Source: Bacillus sp. HMF5848 (GTDB taxonomy: Bacteria > Bacillota > Bacilli > Bacillales > HMF5848). From it: 64,000 nucleotides of DNA. The DNA is taken from positions 3,833,501 to 3,897,500 of the forward strand of contig NZ_RWIV01000001.1 of assembly GCF_003944835.1 (NCBI RefSeq). Direction: 5' to 3'. The notes under the pieces are model-generated. The model worked only from the letters and a program-made list of their open reading frames with translations, ran no database searches and was not told the DNA's origin. Below, piece by piece: positions 18,135 through 27,125 of the stretch; position 1 is the stretch's first letter, and every line of letters starts with the position of its first letter. The position numbers and the translations under genes were made by a program.

Positions 18135-18166
18135 AGCGGCTCCCGCCTCGGGAACCGCTTTTTTTC
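18135..18166. terminator. Terminator between convergent genes
   Basis: Stem AGCGG-TCCCG/CGGGA-CCGCT (18135-18159) with one internal mismatch, followed by a T run on the plus strand. The A-rich left flank makes it plausibly bidirectional, also serving the DUF218 gene on the minus strand. Confidence 0.85.
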
Positions 18167-18191
18167 TGTTCGTATTATACTGGGGCGTTAC

Positions 18192-18797
18192 TTATTTCCA
18201 CCAATACACAATTAACTTAGACCATTCCGTTAATACTGTCTGCTGTAATTCTGGATCCTCCCACCACTTTTCTTTTTCTAAAAAGCGAGTGTCTGTTGCT
18301 CCTACATAGGTTAGTTCTATGCCTGTGCCTACAAAAGCTTTATCAAACGTTTGCTTGACGCGGCGCATATGCCAATCTGTCGAGATGACTATCGCTGATT
18401 TAAAGTCACTTTCCTCAAGAATACGCTTTGTAAACATTGCATTTTCCTTCGTACTCGATGCTTGATCTTCTTTTATAATCGCTGGTGTTGGTATGCCTTC
18501 TTTTACAGCCAATGCGTACATTTCATCGACTGTTTTGTACCGCCACGATGCTGCACCACCATCTGATAAAATGACTACACTCCCAAGCCCTTCACGAAAT
18601 AGCTCAGCGGCCTTAATCGTTCGCTCACCTCGTACGTCTGATCCTAACACGATAATAGCGTCACTAGCTGGAATCGGTGACGGTTCTTCAACGTACAAGT
18701 ATTGCTTCATTTCTTGAAGTAAAGGATCACGAAAGACTACGATTAGGACAACAGCTAGTATTATGAATGTTAGTATATATCGAAAAAACTTTTTCAT
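18192..18797 (-). CDS. DUF218/YdcF (SanA/ElyC-type) membrane-anchored protein
   Basis: A 201-aa protein with one N-terminal transmembrane segment (residues about 5-25) and an extracytoplasmic DUF218 domain. It shows DAIIVLGSDVRGERTIKAA, SVVILSDGGAASW, KEDQASSTKENAMFT and AIVISTDWHMRRVKQTF, the pattern of the SanA/ElyC/YdcF family. Members affect envelope integrity in E. coli; the reaction is not established. ATG at 18797 with GGAGAAAGCAG upstream. It starts 26 bases after the preceding SLH protein gene on the same strand, so the two are probably co-transcribed. Confidence 0.88.
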   Translation of the reverse strand: MKKFFRYILTFIILAVVLIVVFRDPLLQEMKQYLYVEEPSPIPASDAIIVLGSDVRGERTIKAAELFREGLGSVVILSDGGAASWRYKTVDEMYALAVKEGIPTPAIIKEDQASSTKENAMFTKRILEESDFKSAIVISTDWHMRRVKQTFDKAFVGTGIELTYVGATDTRFLEKEKWWEDPELQQTVLTEWSKLIVYWWK

Positions 18798-18823
18798 CTG
18801 CTTTCTCCTTTTGCTGTGTCCTT

Positions 18824-21262
18824 TTATTGTAGCATATCTCGAAGCAATAATGAGCGTGTCAAGAATAACGCAAATTGTCCGCGTGTCACATAATCGTTCG
18901 GTTTAAACTCATTTACAACAGTAATATTGTTGTAAGCAAGCGTATTAATGTCCTTGTAATTCCAAAATTGATGTTGGTCTGTAAATTTTTTGTTCGTTGT
19001 TGGTGCAAAATAATGTTCGTTATACGCTCGTACTAGGATGGCAGCCATTTGCGCTCTTGTGAGATGCTCGTTTGGTCTTAAGCCACTTCCTTGCCCCATT
19101 AAGCCATGCGCTTCAGCAATGATCATTTCATTGTAATTTAACTCTCCCGGTTTGATATCTGTTGCTTTAGGTTTATAACCAGCTGGCAGGGAAAGTCCAA
19201 GCTCGTTAACAAGTAGCTTAGCAGCGTGACGTCTTAGGAGCCTGTCATACGGCTTGAAAGTACCGTCATCATAGCCCGTCACAAGCTTATTCATCGCAAG
19301 ATAATTGACCGCTGCTGCTAACTCATTGCTTTTAATATCTGGGAAAAAATAAACATTTGCTTTTGTAACGTTTGGTGATGCAATATACCCTTCTAAGCCG
19401 TTACCTTGCACCTTATACATAACGTAATGCTTTGATATTTTTTCAAAAGGTCCTGCCAAAATTTTAAAAGGTGTATATGCTTGCAACGTAGTGAGCTGTG
19501 TACCTTCTGGATTGCTGCGTAGTTTCGCATTGGCACCCGTGTATATCATGTCACCTCGTTGTAGCGTTTGTGATGATTGCGTTCCTGTAATTGACCAGTC
19601 GTATTGTTTTTTTACTAAGTTGTTGTTTTCGTCATATATTAGCGTCTCTTCTGGTATATCAGATAATTCTATAAGATTCTGAGTTTCAATTGTTTTAAAA
19701 ATCTCATTACTTAAGCCGTTGTAGCTCATCAGCACAAAGTACCAATGTTCTATCGTATTTTTGTTCTGATTAGCAATCGTTGGAAGTGTTCCTGACTCCC
19801 ATTTAAGATTAAGAAGCTTGGCTGCGATGTCAATATTATAATTGATATCAGTTGCTAGCATTTGGCTATCAATTGATATCGCTCTGCTCTCAGCCTCTGT
19901 CAATGTGCTAGCTGGCACCTGCATCATACCAATTCTACCGTCTTCAGAAACAATCAGCTCCCCTTGTTCATTAAAATGCTTCATACCCGTTTCTACGTAA
20001 GCAAGGGCTTTTATAATTTCTGGCGGGATGTTGTATTTTAACGCTGCCGCGTGCAGCAGCTCTTTCGTTTCTTTCATCGTTGGTTGATTTAAAAGATTGA
20101 GTTGTTGCTCAGTTGTCACACTGTCTTGAATGCTTGCATACGTGATTTTAATAGTTTGAGAGCCTCTATTAAAACCTGTTGTTGCTGGTTGAATCGCTTG
20201 AAAGTGTGTCGTAGGGTTCTCATAGCTATCAAGTAGCCACGAATATAAGTAATTGTCTATGCTGTGCCTAAACCATTTTTGATATGTTTGCTGTTGTGTA
20301 ATAGCATCAAGAAGTACCGGCATGTAAACGCCCTTACCATCACGACCACGAATATATGTTGTAGTGTTCTCTTCTAACTCAGAAAGATAAAATTCTAAAT
20401 TAAAGTAGGCTGGATCCTGCTTACTTTTTTCATAGCTAGATATATAGAATGGTATTGGTTGTTTTGTTTCATAGTTTGGTAATCTTTCAACCCAATAATC
20501 CTGTATATCCAGGTCATCAAATGGCGTATCTATATGTGGGTTCATTTGCACGTGATTTTCTAATGCCGTTTCGGAACCGAAAAGTTGCACGTAATCTTCA
20601 GCAAACACTTCCTGTACCATCCACTCGTAGTCTCCGCTACCATCGGAATGCGCACGTTCATCTAAATCTCTTTGCTTCGCGTAGGTTGAATCTAACCAAT
20701 CCTGCGGCGTCTTCGATTCACCCTCTAGGAGGTGATAAAACGTAAAGTGATGTCCGTACTCATGTGCGAGCGTTGTTGCAAACTCTTCCGGTGTGGTAAA
20801 ATCATCGCCACCGTAGAGCTCAATGCGACGGTTTGGAAGCAGATCGTATTCAGTGCCGTTCGTTATTTGGTATTCGGCAAAATATTGACCAAGCGTCCCG
20901 TCACCTTCAGGATAATCTGGATATATCGTAATCTTGCCGAGAAGCTTTAGCTCTTCACCATGCTTATTTTTTAAAAGTTCTGTTTCGAGAGCTTTGAGCT
21001 TGTCTTGCGTGTCCCATTTGGTTGAACGACTTTCTATAAGTACTTTACCTTGGTATTGCGCCACAATGGGATAGTAATCCTCATACGTAAAGCCATCTTC
21101 TTCTAGTAATCTCGGTCTTTCGTAATGATAGCTTGCTTGCGTTTCTGTTTTTGCTTTTATTGCGGTTTCATCTATGAAATGGGCATCTGCTTGTGTCGCG
21201 GTTATGCCTAACCACGCTGCAGCTGCTAACGTTGTTAAAGGAATCAGTTTTTTAAAGTTCAT
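18824..21262 (-). CDS. Zincin-like / lytic transglycosylase / SH3 / SLH surface protein
   Basis: An 812-aa secreted protein with an unusual domain chain. Signal peptide residues 1 to about 27. Residues about 40-260 contain TLAHEYGHHFTFY, an HExxH zinc site, and about 60 residues later EVFAEDYVQLFG, a possible third ligand; I do not recognise the peptidase family. Residues about 395-510 are an SLT-type lytic transglycosylase (YNIPPEIIKALAYVETG with catalytic Glu, GRIGMMQVPAST, then VLMSYNGL). About 560-630 is an SH3-like domain (GDMIYTGANAKLRSNPEG). Three SLH domains close the protein. ATG at 21262 with GGAGG 11 bases upstream. Probably a wall-remodelling enzyme; the metallopeptidase activity is inferred from one motif. 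Confidence 0.85.
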   Translation of the reverse strand: MNFKKLIPLTTLAAAAWLGITATQADAHFIDETAIKAKTETQASYHYERPRLLEEDGFTYEDYYPIVAQYQGKVLIESRSTKWDTQDKLKALETELLKNKHGEELKLLGKITIYPDYPEGDGTLGQYFAEYQITNGTEYDLLPNRRIELYGGDDFTTPEEFATTLAHEYGHHFTFYHLLEGESKTPQDWLDSTYAKQRDLDERAHSDGSGDYEWMVQEVFAEDYVQLFGSETALENHVQMNPHIDTPFDDLDIQDYWVERLPNYETKQPIPFYISSYEKSKQDPAYFNLEFYLSELEENTTTYIRGRDGKGVYMPVLLDAITQQQTYQKWFRHSIDNYLYSWLLDSYENPTTHFQAIQPATTGFNRGSQTIKITYASIQDSVTTEQQLNLLNQPTMKETKELLHAAALKYNIPPEIIKALAYVETGMKHFNEQGELIVSEDGRIGMMQVPASTLTEAESRAISIDSQMLATDINYNIDIAAKLLNLKWESGTLPTIANQNKNTIEHWYFVLMSYNGLSNEIFKTIETQNLIELSDIPEETLIYDENNNLVKKQYDWSITGTQSSQTLQRGDMIYTGANAKLRSNPEGTQLTTLQAYTPFKILAGPFEKISKHYVMYKVQGNGLEGYIASPNVTKANVYFFPDIKSNELAAAVNYLAMNKLVTGYDDGTFKPYDRLLRRHAAKLLVNELGLSLPAGYKPKATDIKPGELNYNEMIIAEAHGLMGQGSGLRPNEHLTRAQMAAILVRAYNEHYFAPTTNKKFTDQHQFWNYKDINTLAYNNITVVNEFKPNDYVTRGQFALFLTRSLLLRDMLQ

Positions 21263-21498
21263 ACTCGGCTCAACCTCCTATCTATTATTTTACCATAATG
21301 GGGAAAATGAATAGAATGGTAGGATTGACCAATGTCTGTCTTTCGCTAAAAATTAATATTATGTGTGAGATTAGCGGCTAGTTGTTGGAGTACTCGATGA
21401 TTTGTCCCTTAGCGGTTGGGTGGTCAGGAAATCGCTAGTTAGTTCTAGTGATTGGGCAATAGGGTACGAAGTGATACTAAATTCATACTGACATACGT

Positions 21499-22485
21499 TT
21501 ATTTTATAAAGAAAATGTCTGGCCGTTGATCTATAGGCATAAAATACTTTGTGCCTCTCCGCGCCCCTATTCTATGCAGACCAGACGAAGGTGAAGAGAG
21601 AATTCGATTTGTTTGCCTATCGTTACAAAGTAAAAACTCTGACGCTTGTTGATTTGTAATCGCTCCTCCATAAAGTAAAAAATGAGAGTAGAGTGCTTCT
21701 TGGTGACAATTTGTGTCTTTGTGCCCGCACGCAGGACAATACCATTTATCTCTTATTAAATGCATATTAATTTTTGCGCACCTAGGACATATGACGCCCT
21801 TTTGTATATCATCTCGTGAAACGGCCGGGTATTTCTTGAAAATATCAATCTTAAATGGCTCATGCTTAGTAATAAATAATTGATTTAGTGTCTCGAATTG
21901 ATGTTGAGAAATGACAGGACTAGAGTGACTTCGAAGTATTTGATTGATTTTAGAAGGGAGATTTTCAACAGTAAGTACTCTCTCAGCTACTTGCTGGTCA
22001 TTTGTAGGGTTTCTAATGATAGATGTCTTATGAGTAAATACAACGAGGTGCTCCACAGGTAGGGTATGAATCGAGTGTGCACGAAGCCAACGTTCGAGGT
22101 GGGTTCTTTGAATACTGACTTGTGAAAGTGGATTCTGATATTTTATTTCTACCCCTTGTTTCTTTTGAATAAACTGTCCGTTCGATGTGAAGATTAATTC
22201 ATCTGACATGTTCTTCACTTCTACTGGTATTAATACGTTTCTAGACGCCACCAACTTATCTATTTGGAAATAGTCCTCGTGCCATAAGCGAAGTCTTCCG
22301 TAAGTGTAGCTTTCCTGCAACTGACTCTGTTTAAAATAATAGTTCGTTTGCTTCTCTCCATAATCTCCTGATAAACCAGCACTAATATCATTTGCCACAG
22401 TTTCTCTACTACTATGACTTTCATGAATACGCTCTAACACTGCTTCCTCTTGTTGAATGTGGAGAGGATGCTCTCGATTAATCAA
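21499..22485 (-). CDS. NERD domain protein with C-terminal zinc ribbon
   Basis: A 328-aa cytoplasmic protein. The N-terminal part carries a NERD (nuclease-related) domain: SAGLSGDYGEKQTNYYF, then RLWHEDYFQIDKLVAS and VLIPVEVKNMSDEL, where the Asp and ExK residues correspond to the PD-(D/E)xK-like core. A middle helical region follows, then a zinc ribbon (ICPRCAK...WYCPACGHKD, two CxxC pairs) at about 250-275 and a helical C-terminus. The start is a TTG with AGGAGGTGA upstream. Nucleic-acid processing is suggested for the family, not proven. No functional link to its neighbours is apparent. Confidence 0.82.
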   Translation of the reverse strand: MINREHPLHIQQEEAVLERIHESHSSRETVANDISAGLSGDYGEKQTNYYFKQSQLQESYTYGRLRLWHEDYFQIDKLVASRNVLIPVEVKNMSDELIFTSNGQFIQKKQGVEIKYQNPLSQVSIQRTHLERWLRAHSIHTLPVEHLVVFTHKTSIIRNPTNDQQVAERVLTVENLPSKINQILRSHSSPVISQHQFETLNQLFITKHEPFKIDIFKKYPAVSRDDIQKGVICPRCAKINMHLIRDKWYCPACGHKDTNCHQEALYSHFLLYGGAITNQQASEFLLCNDRQTNRILSSPSSGLHRIGARRGTKYFMPIDQRPDIFFIK

Positions 22486-22609
22486 CTAAGGTCACCTCCT
22501 AGGTATATTTTATCAAAATTTATGCGATAGGAGTTTGAATGTTATTTGAACTGTCGTTTTTTGGTAGGATTTCACTTCTTACAAGGGTTTTCTGAACGAG
22601 TGATTTTGT

Positions 22610-22737
22610 TTTCTACCACTTTGGTGTCGATTATCTACCGGTCTGGTGTCGATTATCTACCACTTCCATGTCGAATATCTACTACTCTCGTGTCGATTAT
22701 CACCACTTTCGTGTCGATGTTCACCAAGTTGACATAT
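22610..22737. repeat. 22-bp tandem array, locus A
   Basis: Five units beginning GTCGA start at 22626, 22648, 22670, 22692 and 22713. The consensus unit is GTCGATTATCTACCACTTCC plus two variable bases. The final unit reads GTCGATGTTCACCAAGTTG and runs on into ACATA. The same ending occurs in the arrays at 22811 and 39410. Confidence 0.9.
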
Positions 22738-22810
22738 TTTCTACTGAATAATCTAACCACACAACACGCTTCCCATAACCACCTCTTTGAAGTTATACAC
22801 AATCTATCAA

Positions 22811-22906
22811 TTTAATGTCAATTATTTACCATTAATGTGTCGAATATCTACGACTCTCATGTCGAATATTCACCACTTCCGTGTCGATGTTCACCAAGTT
22901 GACATA
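22811..22906. repeat. 22-bp tandem array, locus B
   Basis: Units start at about 22817 (degenerate, GTCAATTATTTACC), 22839, 22861 and 22883, all spaced exactly 22 bases. The last is the invariant terminal unit GTCGATGTTCACCAAGTTG followed by ACATA. Confidence 0.88.
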
Positions 22907-22977
22907 AATCACCCTCAATTCACCCAACACTAAGCCACGCACGCGCCACCCAACACTCAACACCCGCGCACAAACCC

Positions 22978-23016
22978 AAAAAATCCCGGCTCACACCGTA
23001 AGGTGTGAACCGGGAT
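22978..23016 (-). terminator. Terminator of subtilase gene
   Basis: Stem ATCCCGG-TCACACC/GGTGTGA-CCGGGAT with one mismatch and a 4-nt loop (22983-23016), followed on the minus strand by TTTTTT. It lies 29 bases beyond the subtilase stop codon. Confidence 0.92.
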
Positions 23017-23045
23017 CGTTGTCGTAGTCAGATCAAATATCCGAC

Positions 23046-26000
23046 CTATTTCTTCCACTCTACATGCAATGTGTAGTTGTCTGTGTGCGAGCGTTTCATT
23101 GCGTCGCTAACCTCTACGAAGTATTTGCCTTTTTCAAGCTCAAGGCTCGCGTATTCGTTGTCATCTTGTAGGTACGTATTGAATGTAGCGATTACGTTCT
23201 TCGCACTGTCGTAAACTGTGATGACACCGTCAAGGCCGCTTGGTAATTCAAGTTCCATTGTGACAAGACCCTTTTCAGCAACGTTTAACTCATACGTATC
23301 TCTGTCACCGAAGTCAACAAAGCCGTTTAGTTTACCAGTTGCTTTCCACTTACCAGCGCCGTCAGCAGTTAATGCTAATGCGCGACCGTCTTTGTCTTCA
23401 TCAGAACCTTCGTAGTTAAATAGAGACATTTCGTATTCTTTTACGTTTATTGAGCCCCAACTCCAGCTTTCAACGATAAAGAAGTATCCTACGTCTTTCT
23501 TCGCATTGAAGGCACCACTGAATTTAGCATCTTGGCCCCAATTACGGCTGTAGTATTGCATGCTCTTAAGGATTTCATCTTCAGAAAGCTGTAAGTTACC
23601 ATCTGTATCTTCCACGATTGAAACGATGAAATCAAGTGGTTGGCGAAGCTCTTCTGGAATTTCATCCTTCTGTGCATCTGTTAATTCCACTGTTTCAGCT
23701 AAGAACCCTAATGCTGCTTTTGGATCAGTGTGCTTGTAATAGTAAATATCTAAATCATTGTTTTGCGCAAAGTTACCACGTAATGTTTTACCAGGCTCCA
23801 TAATAGTCGCACGGATAAATTCATTGTTGTTTTCGTTTTTATCGACTGGTGCATCTAATATCTTTTTGAAGCTTACGCTGTACTCATCAAATGACCAGTA
23901 GTAGTCATTGCGTACTTGTAAGAAGTACTGCTTATCTTTTTCAAGAATAGTTCGGATTGTGACATCTGTTTGTTCCATTGGATAGTAGTAATAAGACATC
24001 CAAGGATCGCCCACCATGTACATTTCATTCTTCTCTGCATCATACTCATATAAGAAGATAGCAGGACGAAGTGATTCTGTCATTGGAGCACTGAACTCAT
24101 AAATCGCAGTATCTTCAACAGATACGTTGTACCAATCTTCATCCCATTGCGTTTGGAAGTATCCAGATTGCACTGTGCTTAATGGGAAGTCTAAAGCTGA
24201 TTGTGTAATTTGGTCCACTTGCTCACTACCAATTGAGCTCCAGTAGCTGCGAGATTCGCCGATAATGATAACATCATCAGTCGCCTTCGCTGCTCCCACT
24301 TCTTTCGCCTCTATTTCTTTTACCATCTCTTCATCGTACATAGGATAATCCATCATTGGATAGTTATCTTCATCAGCAGGCATTTCTACTGCTTCCGCAG
24401 TTACGTTGTAAGGAATGAACGATGATTTCACTTCAAATTCATCATCCCCACTGCTAACTGGTAGTGGTCTATAATACCAGAAATCATCGTAAGAGAATCC
24501 GTTTCCTGCTACTTCTAATACGTAAGTCATACCAGGATACGCTTCGAATGCTAACGTTTCGCCTTCACCATCGCCATTCATGTTTGTTTCTTGCATAGCC
24601 CACGGCCAGTAACGTTTTTCCCAAGCAGGCATTCCTTCTGGCATTGGTTGGTTAAACATCATTTCATCGTAAAGCTTCAATGTGATGTTGATACCAGGTA
24701 CGCCGCTTACATTTAACTTCATTTTTGTTGGTACATCTACTGAGAAAGTAAAGTAGTCTTTATCAGCAATCACATTACTCATTGGATCATAGTAATACAT
24801 ATCTTCTTCTTTTAACTGTTCTTGTAGCTGTTTCATTTCTTCTTTTTGCGCTTCAATTTGCTCTTCGGATAACGCTAAATAGAAATCGTCGCTATCAACT
24901 GGTAAAGCACCTAATGGAAGTGGTGCTTCCTTCGTTGATTCATCCGCTGGTATTTCAGTTGATTTAATTAACGCTAATTCGTACATAGAAGCGGCACCTG
25001 GCGCAAAGTTTTCGTTACGATCTTTCACACCTACTAGTAATGTACCGTTTTCTTCTGCAGTAAACAGTGTAGATTCCGCTTCTCCTTCACGTTGTTTGGA
25101 CACCACGATTGGCTCTTGTGATTCTGTCGCCCCTTCTGGATAGAAACGAAGCTCCATCATATGATCATAATTCTCTGAGCTTTGTAAAATCGCTTGCACT
25201 TGCTCACCAGCAACAACCGGTAGCTTCACCCAATCCTCTTCAAAGCGAGTTTGAATAAATCCTTTACGAGTGTAAACTCCTGGCTCACGCTCTTGAATTG
25301 CAAATGCAGTATCAACCGAAGCTACCATCTCAGGCTTCTCAGTAAGCTTTGACATATCGTAATTAAGAGCAGCAACTGGATTTACAAGACCATAACCAAA
25401 CTCTTGATCAAAGCCTTCATCACCAAGATCTGTTGCTGTTTCTTCTAAAATTTGTTCAATTTGATACGTATTTAAATCAGGATAGTTTGACTTAATTAAT
25501 GCTGCTACACCCGCAACAATTGGACCTGACATTGAGGTACCGCTTGCATCAGCGTAACTTTGACCAACACCCGGTGCATACACTGAACTGTATACCTCTT
25601 CACCTGGAGCTACCACATCAATTTGTGGTCCGTATGTCGAGAATTCAGCTTTTTTATTTTGGTCGTTTGTTGCTCCAACTGTAATAACACCCGGTAAAGC
25701 GGCAGGATAGTTGTAATGAGTGTCGTAGCTATTACCAGCAGATGCTACGACAACAACGCCTGCGTCAACAGCGACTTTCACTGCTTCTTCAATTAATGGT
25801 GTATACCATGGGAACCCTAAACTCATGTTAATTACATCCACGCCATTTTCAACAGCATATAAAATCGCATCTGCTACACCATACTCTGATCCACCACCGT
25901 AAGCATCAAGCGCAGCAACTGGCATGATTTTTACATTTGGTGCCACACCAATACCACCTTGGTTGTTGTTTGCTTCCGCTGCAACAAGACCTGCAACATG

Positions 26001-26636
26001 TGTCGCGTGGAAGTGGTATAAATCACCAGGATCTGCCGGATTATAAGGATTGTATGGTGGTAACACCTTACCCTTTAACTCAGGATGATTTACATCCATT
26101 GGCGTATCAAGCACACCGACGATGACTTCGTTATTTCCTGCTAGCTTTTGAGCTTCAGCAATATTCAATAAATCCACAAAGTACTGCTCACTTACTTTTG
26201 GATCGTTAAATTCCGTTGTATATAGTTGTGGCTTTTGGCTCGGTGCCGCATACACAACATCACCAGTAGAATAATAACGCTTAATCACATCATCAATCTT
26301 TTGGCCTCTTTGGATTTTAACAACATCATAACCTAGCTTAGGAATCGACTTAATTACGTATCCACCTAAACGCTTGTGATCAGTGAAAGAAAGTTTATTT
26401 GAAGAGTACTTCACAATTATTGTGTCTTCGCTAAACACACTTTCCTTCTCTGATTTTTGCTCGTACTTTAATTTGCTTTGTTGTTGCGGCGTCATGTTTA
26501 AACGCTCTAGCAAATCATACGAACGTTTGCCGTATTGCATTTGCGTGTCGGCTGTGGTCGCTGCTGTTGCGAAGCTTGGCACTAGTAAAGTTGTTGCTAG
26601 TGTCAGCGTAGCGGCCGTTTTTTGCCACTTCTTCAT
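23046..26636 (-). CDS. Large secreted subtilisin-like serine protease
   Basis: A 1196-aa S8 family protease, secreted (signal peptide about 1-26, ending FATAATT). After an N-terminal propeptide-like region, the catalytic domain spans about 150-420 with Asp in VGVLDTPMDVNHPEL (about 172), His in FHATHVAGLVAA (about 209) and Ser in SGTSMSGPIVAG (about 366). The oxyanion Asn is in VVASAGNSYD. The remaining 770 residues are acidic beta-type repeats resembling pre-peptidase C-terminal (PPC) domains (FIQTRFEEDWVKL, YFQTQWDEDWYNVS, FAQNNDLDIYYYK, FVDFGDRDTYELNV). No SLH or LPxTG anchor, so it is probably released. ATG at 26636 with GGGGGTAAGACCAT upstream. Could process surface proteins or scavenge nutrients. 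Confidence 0.92.
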   Translation of the reverse strand: MKKWQKTAATLTLATTLLVPSFATAATTADTQMQYGKRSYDLLERLNMTPQQQSKLKYEQKSEKESVFSEDTIIVKYSSNKLSFTDHKRLGGYVIKSIPKLGYDVVKIQRGQKIDDVIKRYYSTGDVVYAAPSQKPQLYTTEFNDPKVSEQYFVDLLNIAEAQKLAGNNEVIVGVLDTPMDVNHPELKGKVLPPYNPYNPADPGDLYHFHATHVAGLVAAEANNNQGGIGVAPNVKIMPVAALDAYGGGSEYGVADAILYAVENGVDVINMSLGFPWYTPLIEEAVKVAVDAGVVVVASAGNSYDTHYNYPAALPGVITVGATNDQNKKAEFSTYGPQIDVVAPGEEVYSSVYAPGVGQSYADASGTSMSGPIVAGVAALIKSNYPDLNTYQIEQILEETATDLGDEGFDQEFGYGLVNPVAALNYDMSKLTEKPEMVASVDTAFAIQEREPGVYTRKGFIQTRFEEDWVKLPVVAGEQVQAILQSSENYDHMMELRFYPEGATESQEPIVVSKQREGEAESTLFTAEENGTLLVGVKDRNENFAPGAASMYELALIKSTEIPADESTKEAPLPLGALPVDSDDFYLALSEEQIEAQKEEMKQLQEQLKEEDMYYYDPMSNVIADKDYFTFSVDVPTKMKLNVSGVPGINITLKLYDEMMFNQPMPEGMPAWEKRYWPWAMQETNMNGDGEGETLAFEAYPGMTYVLEVAGNGFSYDDFWYYRPLPVSSGDDEFEVKSSFIPYNVTAEAVEMPADEDNYPMMDYPMYDEEMVKEIEAKEVGAAKATDDVIIIGESRSYWSSIGSEQVDQITQSALDFPLSTVQSGYFQTQWDEDWYNVSVEDTAIYEFSAPMTESLRPAIFLYEYDAEKNEMYMVGDPWMSYYYYPMEQTDVTIRTILEKDKQYFLQVRNDYYWSFDEYSVSFKKILDAPVDKNENNNEFIRATIMEPGKTLRGNFAQNNDLDIYYYKHTDPKAALGFLAETVELTDAQKDEIPEELRQPLDFIVSIVEDTDGNLQLSEDEILKSMQYYSRNWGQDAKFSGAFNAKKDVGYFFIVESWSWGSINVKEYEMSLFNYEGSDEDKDGRALALTADGAGKWKATGKLNGFVDFGDRDTYELNVAEKGLVTMELELPSGLDGVITVYDSAKNVIATFNTYLQDDNEYASLELEKGKYFVEVSDAMKRSHTDNYTLHVEWKK

Positions 26637-27125
26637 ATGGTCTTACCCCCTTTAAATTTTCGGTTGTTTGCTATAATGCTAGTTTCATAAAGAAAAATAA
26701 GCGCACAACTAAGACAACCCACTCAAAGCAGGATGATATAGAAGAAAATCTACTTTTCTTAAAAATTACATTAAAGCTAAACAACCTTAAGCAAGTCGGC
26801 TTATGTATATTCCCTACTAAAATGAAAAATAAACCAACATCGCCTTATTTTGTCACCTAAACTATTAGACGAATGACTCCAAAAAAAGTTTCATGTTTTG
26901 GAAAATTTTTTCTATTCGTCAAACCAAGGAACACTATACCATACATTTCCAATTATGGGAATGGGGGTGGGTGTATGGACAAACAGCTACAAGTAAATCT
27001 TTTGTCGAAAAAATGCACGGCATTTTAATGGAAATTTGTGTGACTAGATGAATCTGTTAATCAACAGTGATATACTGTACGATAGATTATATTTATATCG
27101 GTATTGACGAGGAGAGATTTCAGTC
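26637..27125. other. Divergent regulatory region, subtilase / secA2
   Basis: 489 bases with no long gene. Two nested inverted repeats occur at 26868-26920: outer GACGAAT/ATTCGTC and inner TCCAAAA/TTTTGGA. A possible leader peptide of 17 codons (ATG 26975, stop 27026-27028) sits behind GGGGGTGGG. The secA2 ribosome binding site GAGGAG is at 27109-27114. Confidence 0.6.

Larger units (their letters stand above)
22486..23045. other. Intergenic region holding two 22-bp repeat arrays
   Basis: 560 bases without a gene. It contains two tandem arrays of a 22-bp unit (22610-22737 and 22811-22906), about 70 unrelated bases between them, a C-rich stretch to 22975, and the terminator of the subtilase gene at 22978-23016. 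An open frame of 89 codons crosses the first array, but the period is not a multiple of three and it has no ribosome binding site. Confidence 0.75.

Noticed and set aside
22546-22815. 89-codon plus-strand open frame over the 22-bp array, and a similar one at 39394-39816
   Set aside because: The two translations look alike only because the DNA repeats are alike. The period of 22 is not a multiple of three, units of 21 and 22 are mixed, and there is no ribosome binding site.
22610-22906. CRISPR array
   Set aside because: Units are contiguous and imperfect with no unique spacers, and no cas genes are nearby.
26975-27028. 17-codon frame ahead of secA2 as an annotated gene
   Set aside because: Too short to support as a CDS on sequence alone; kept as a finding only.
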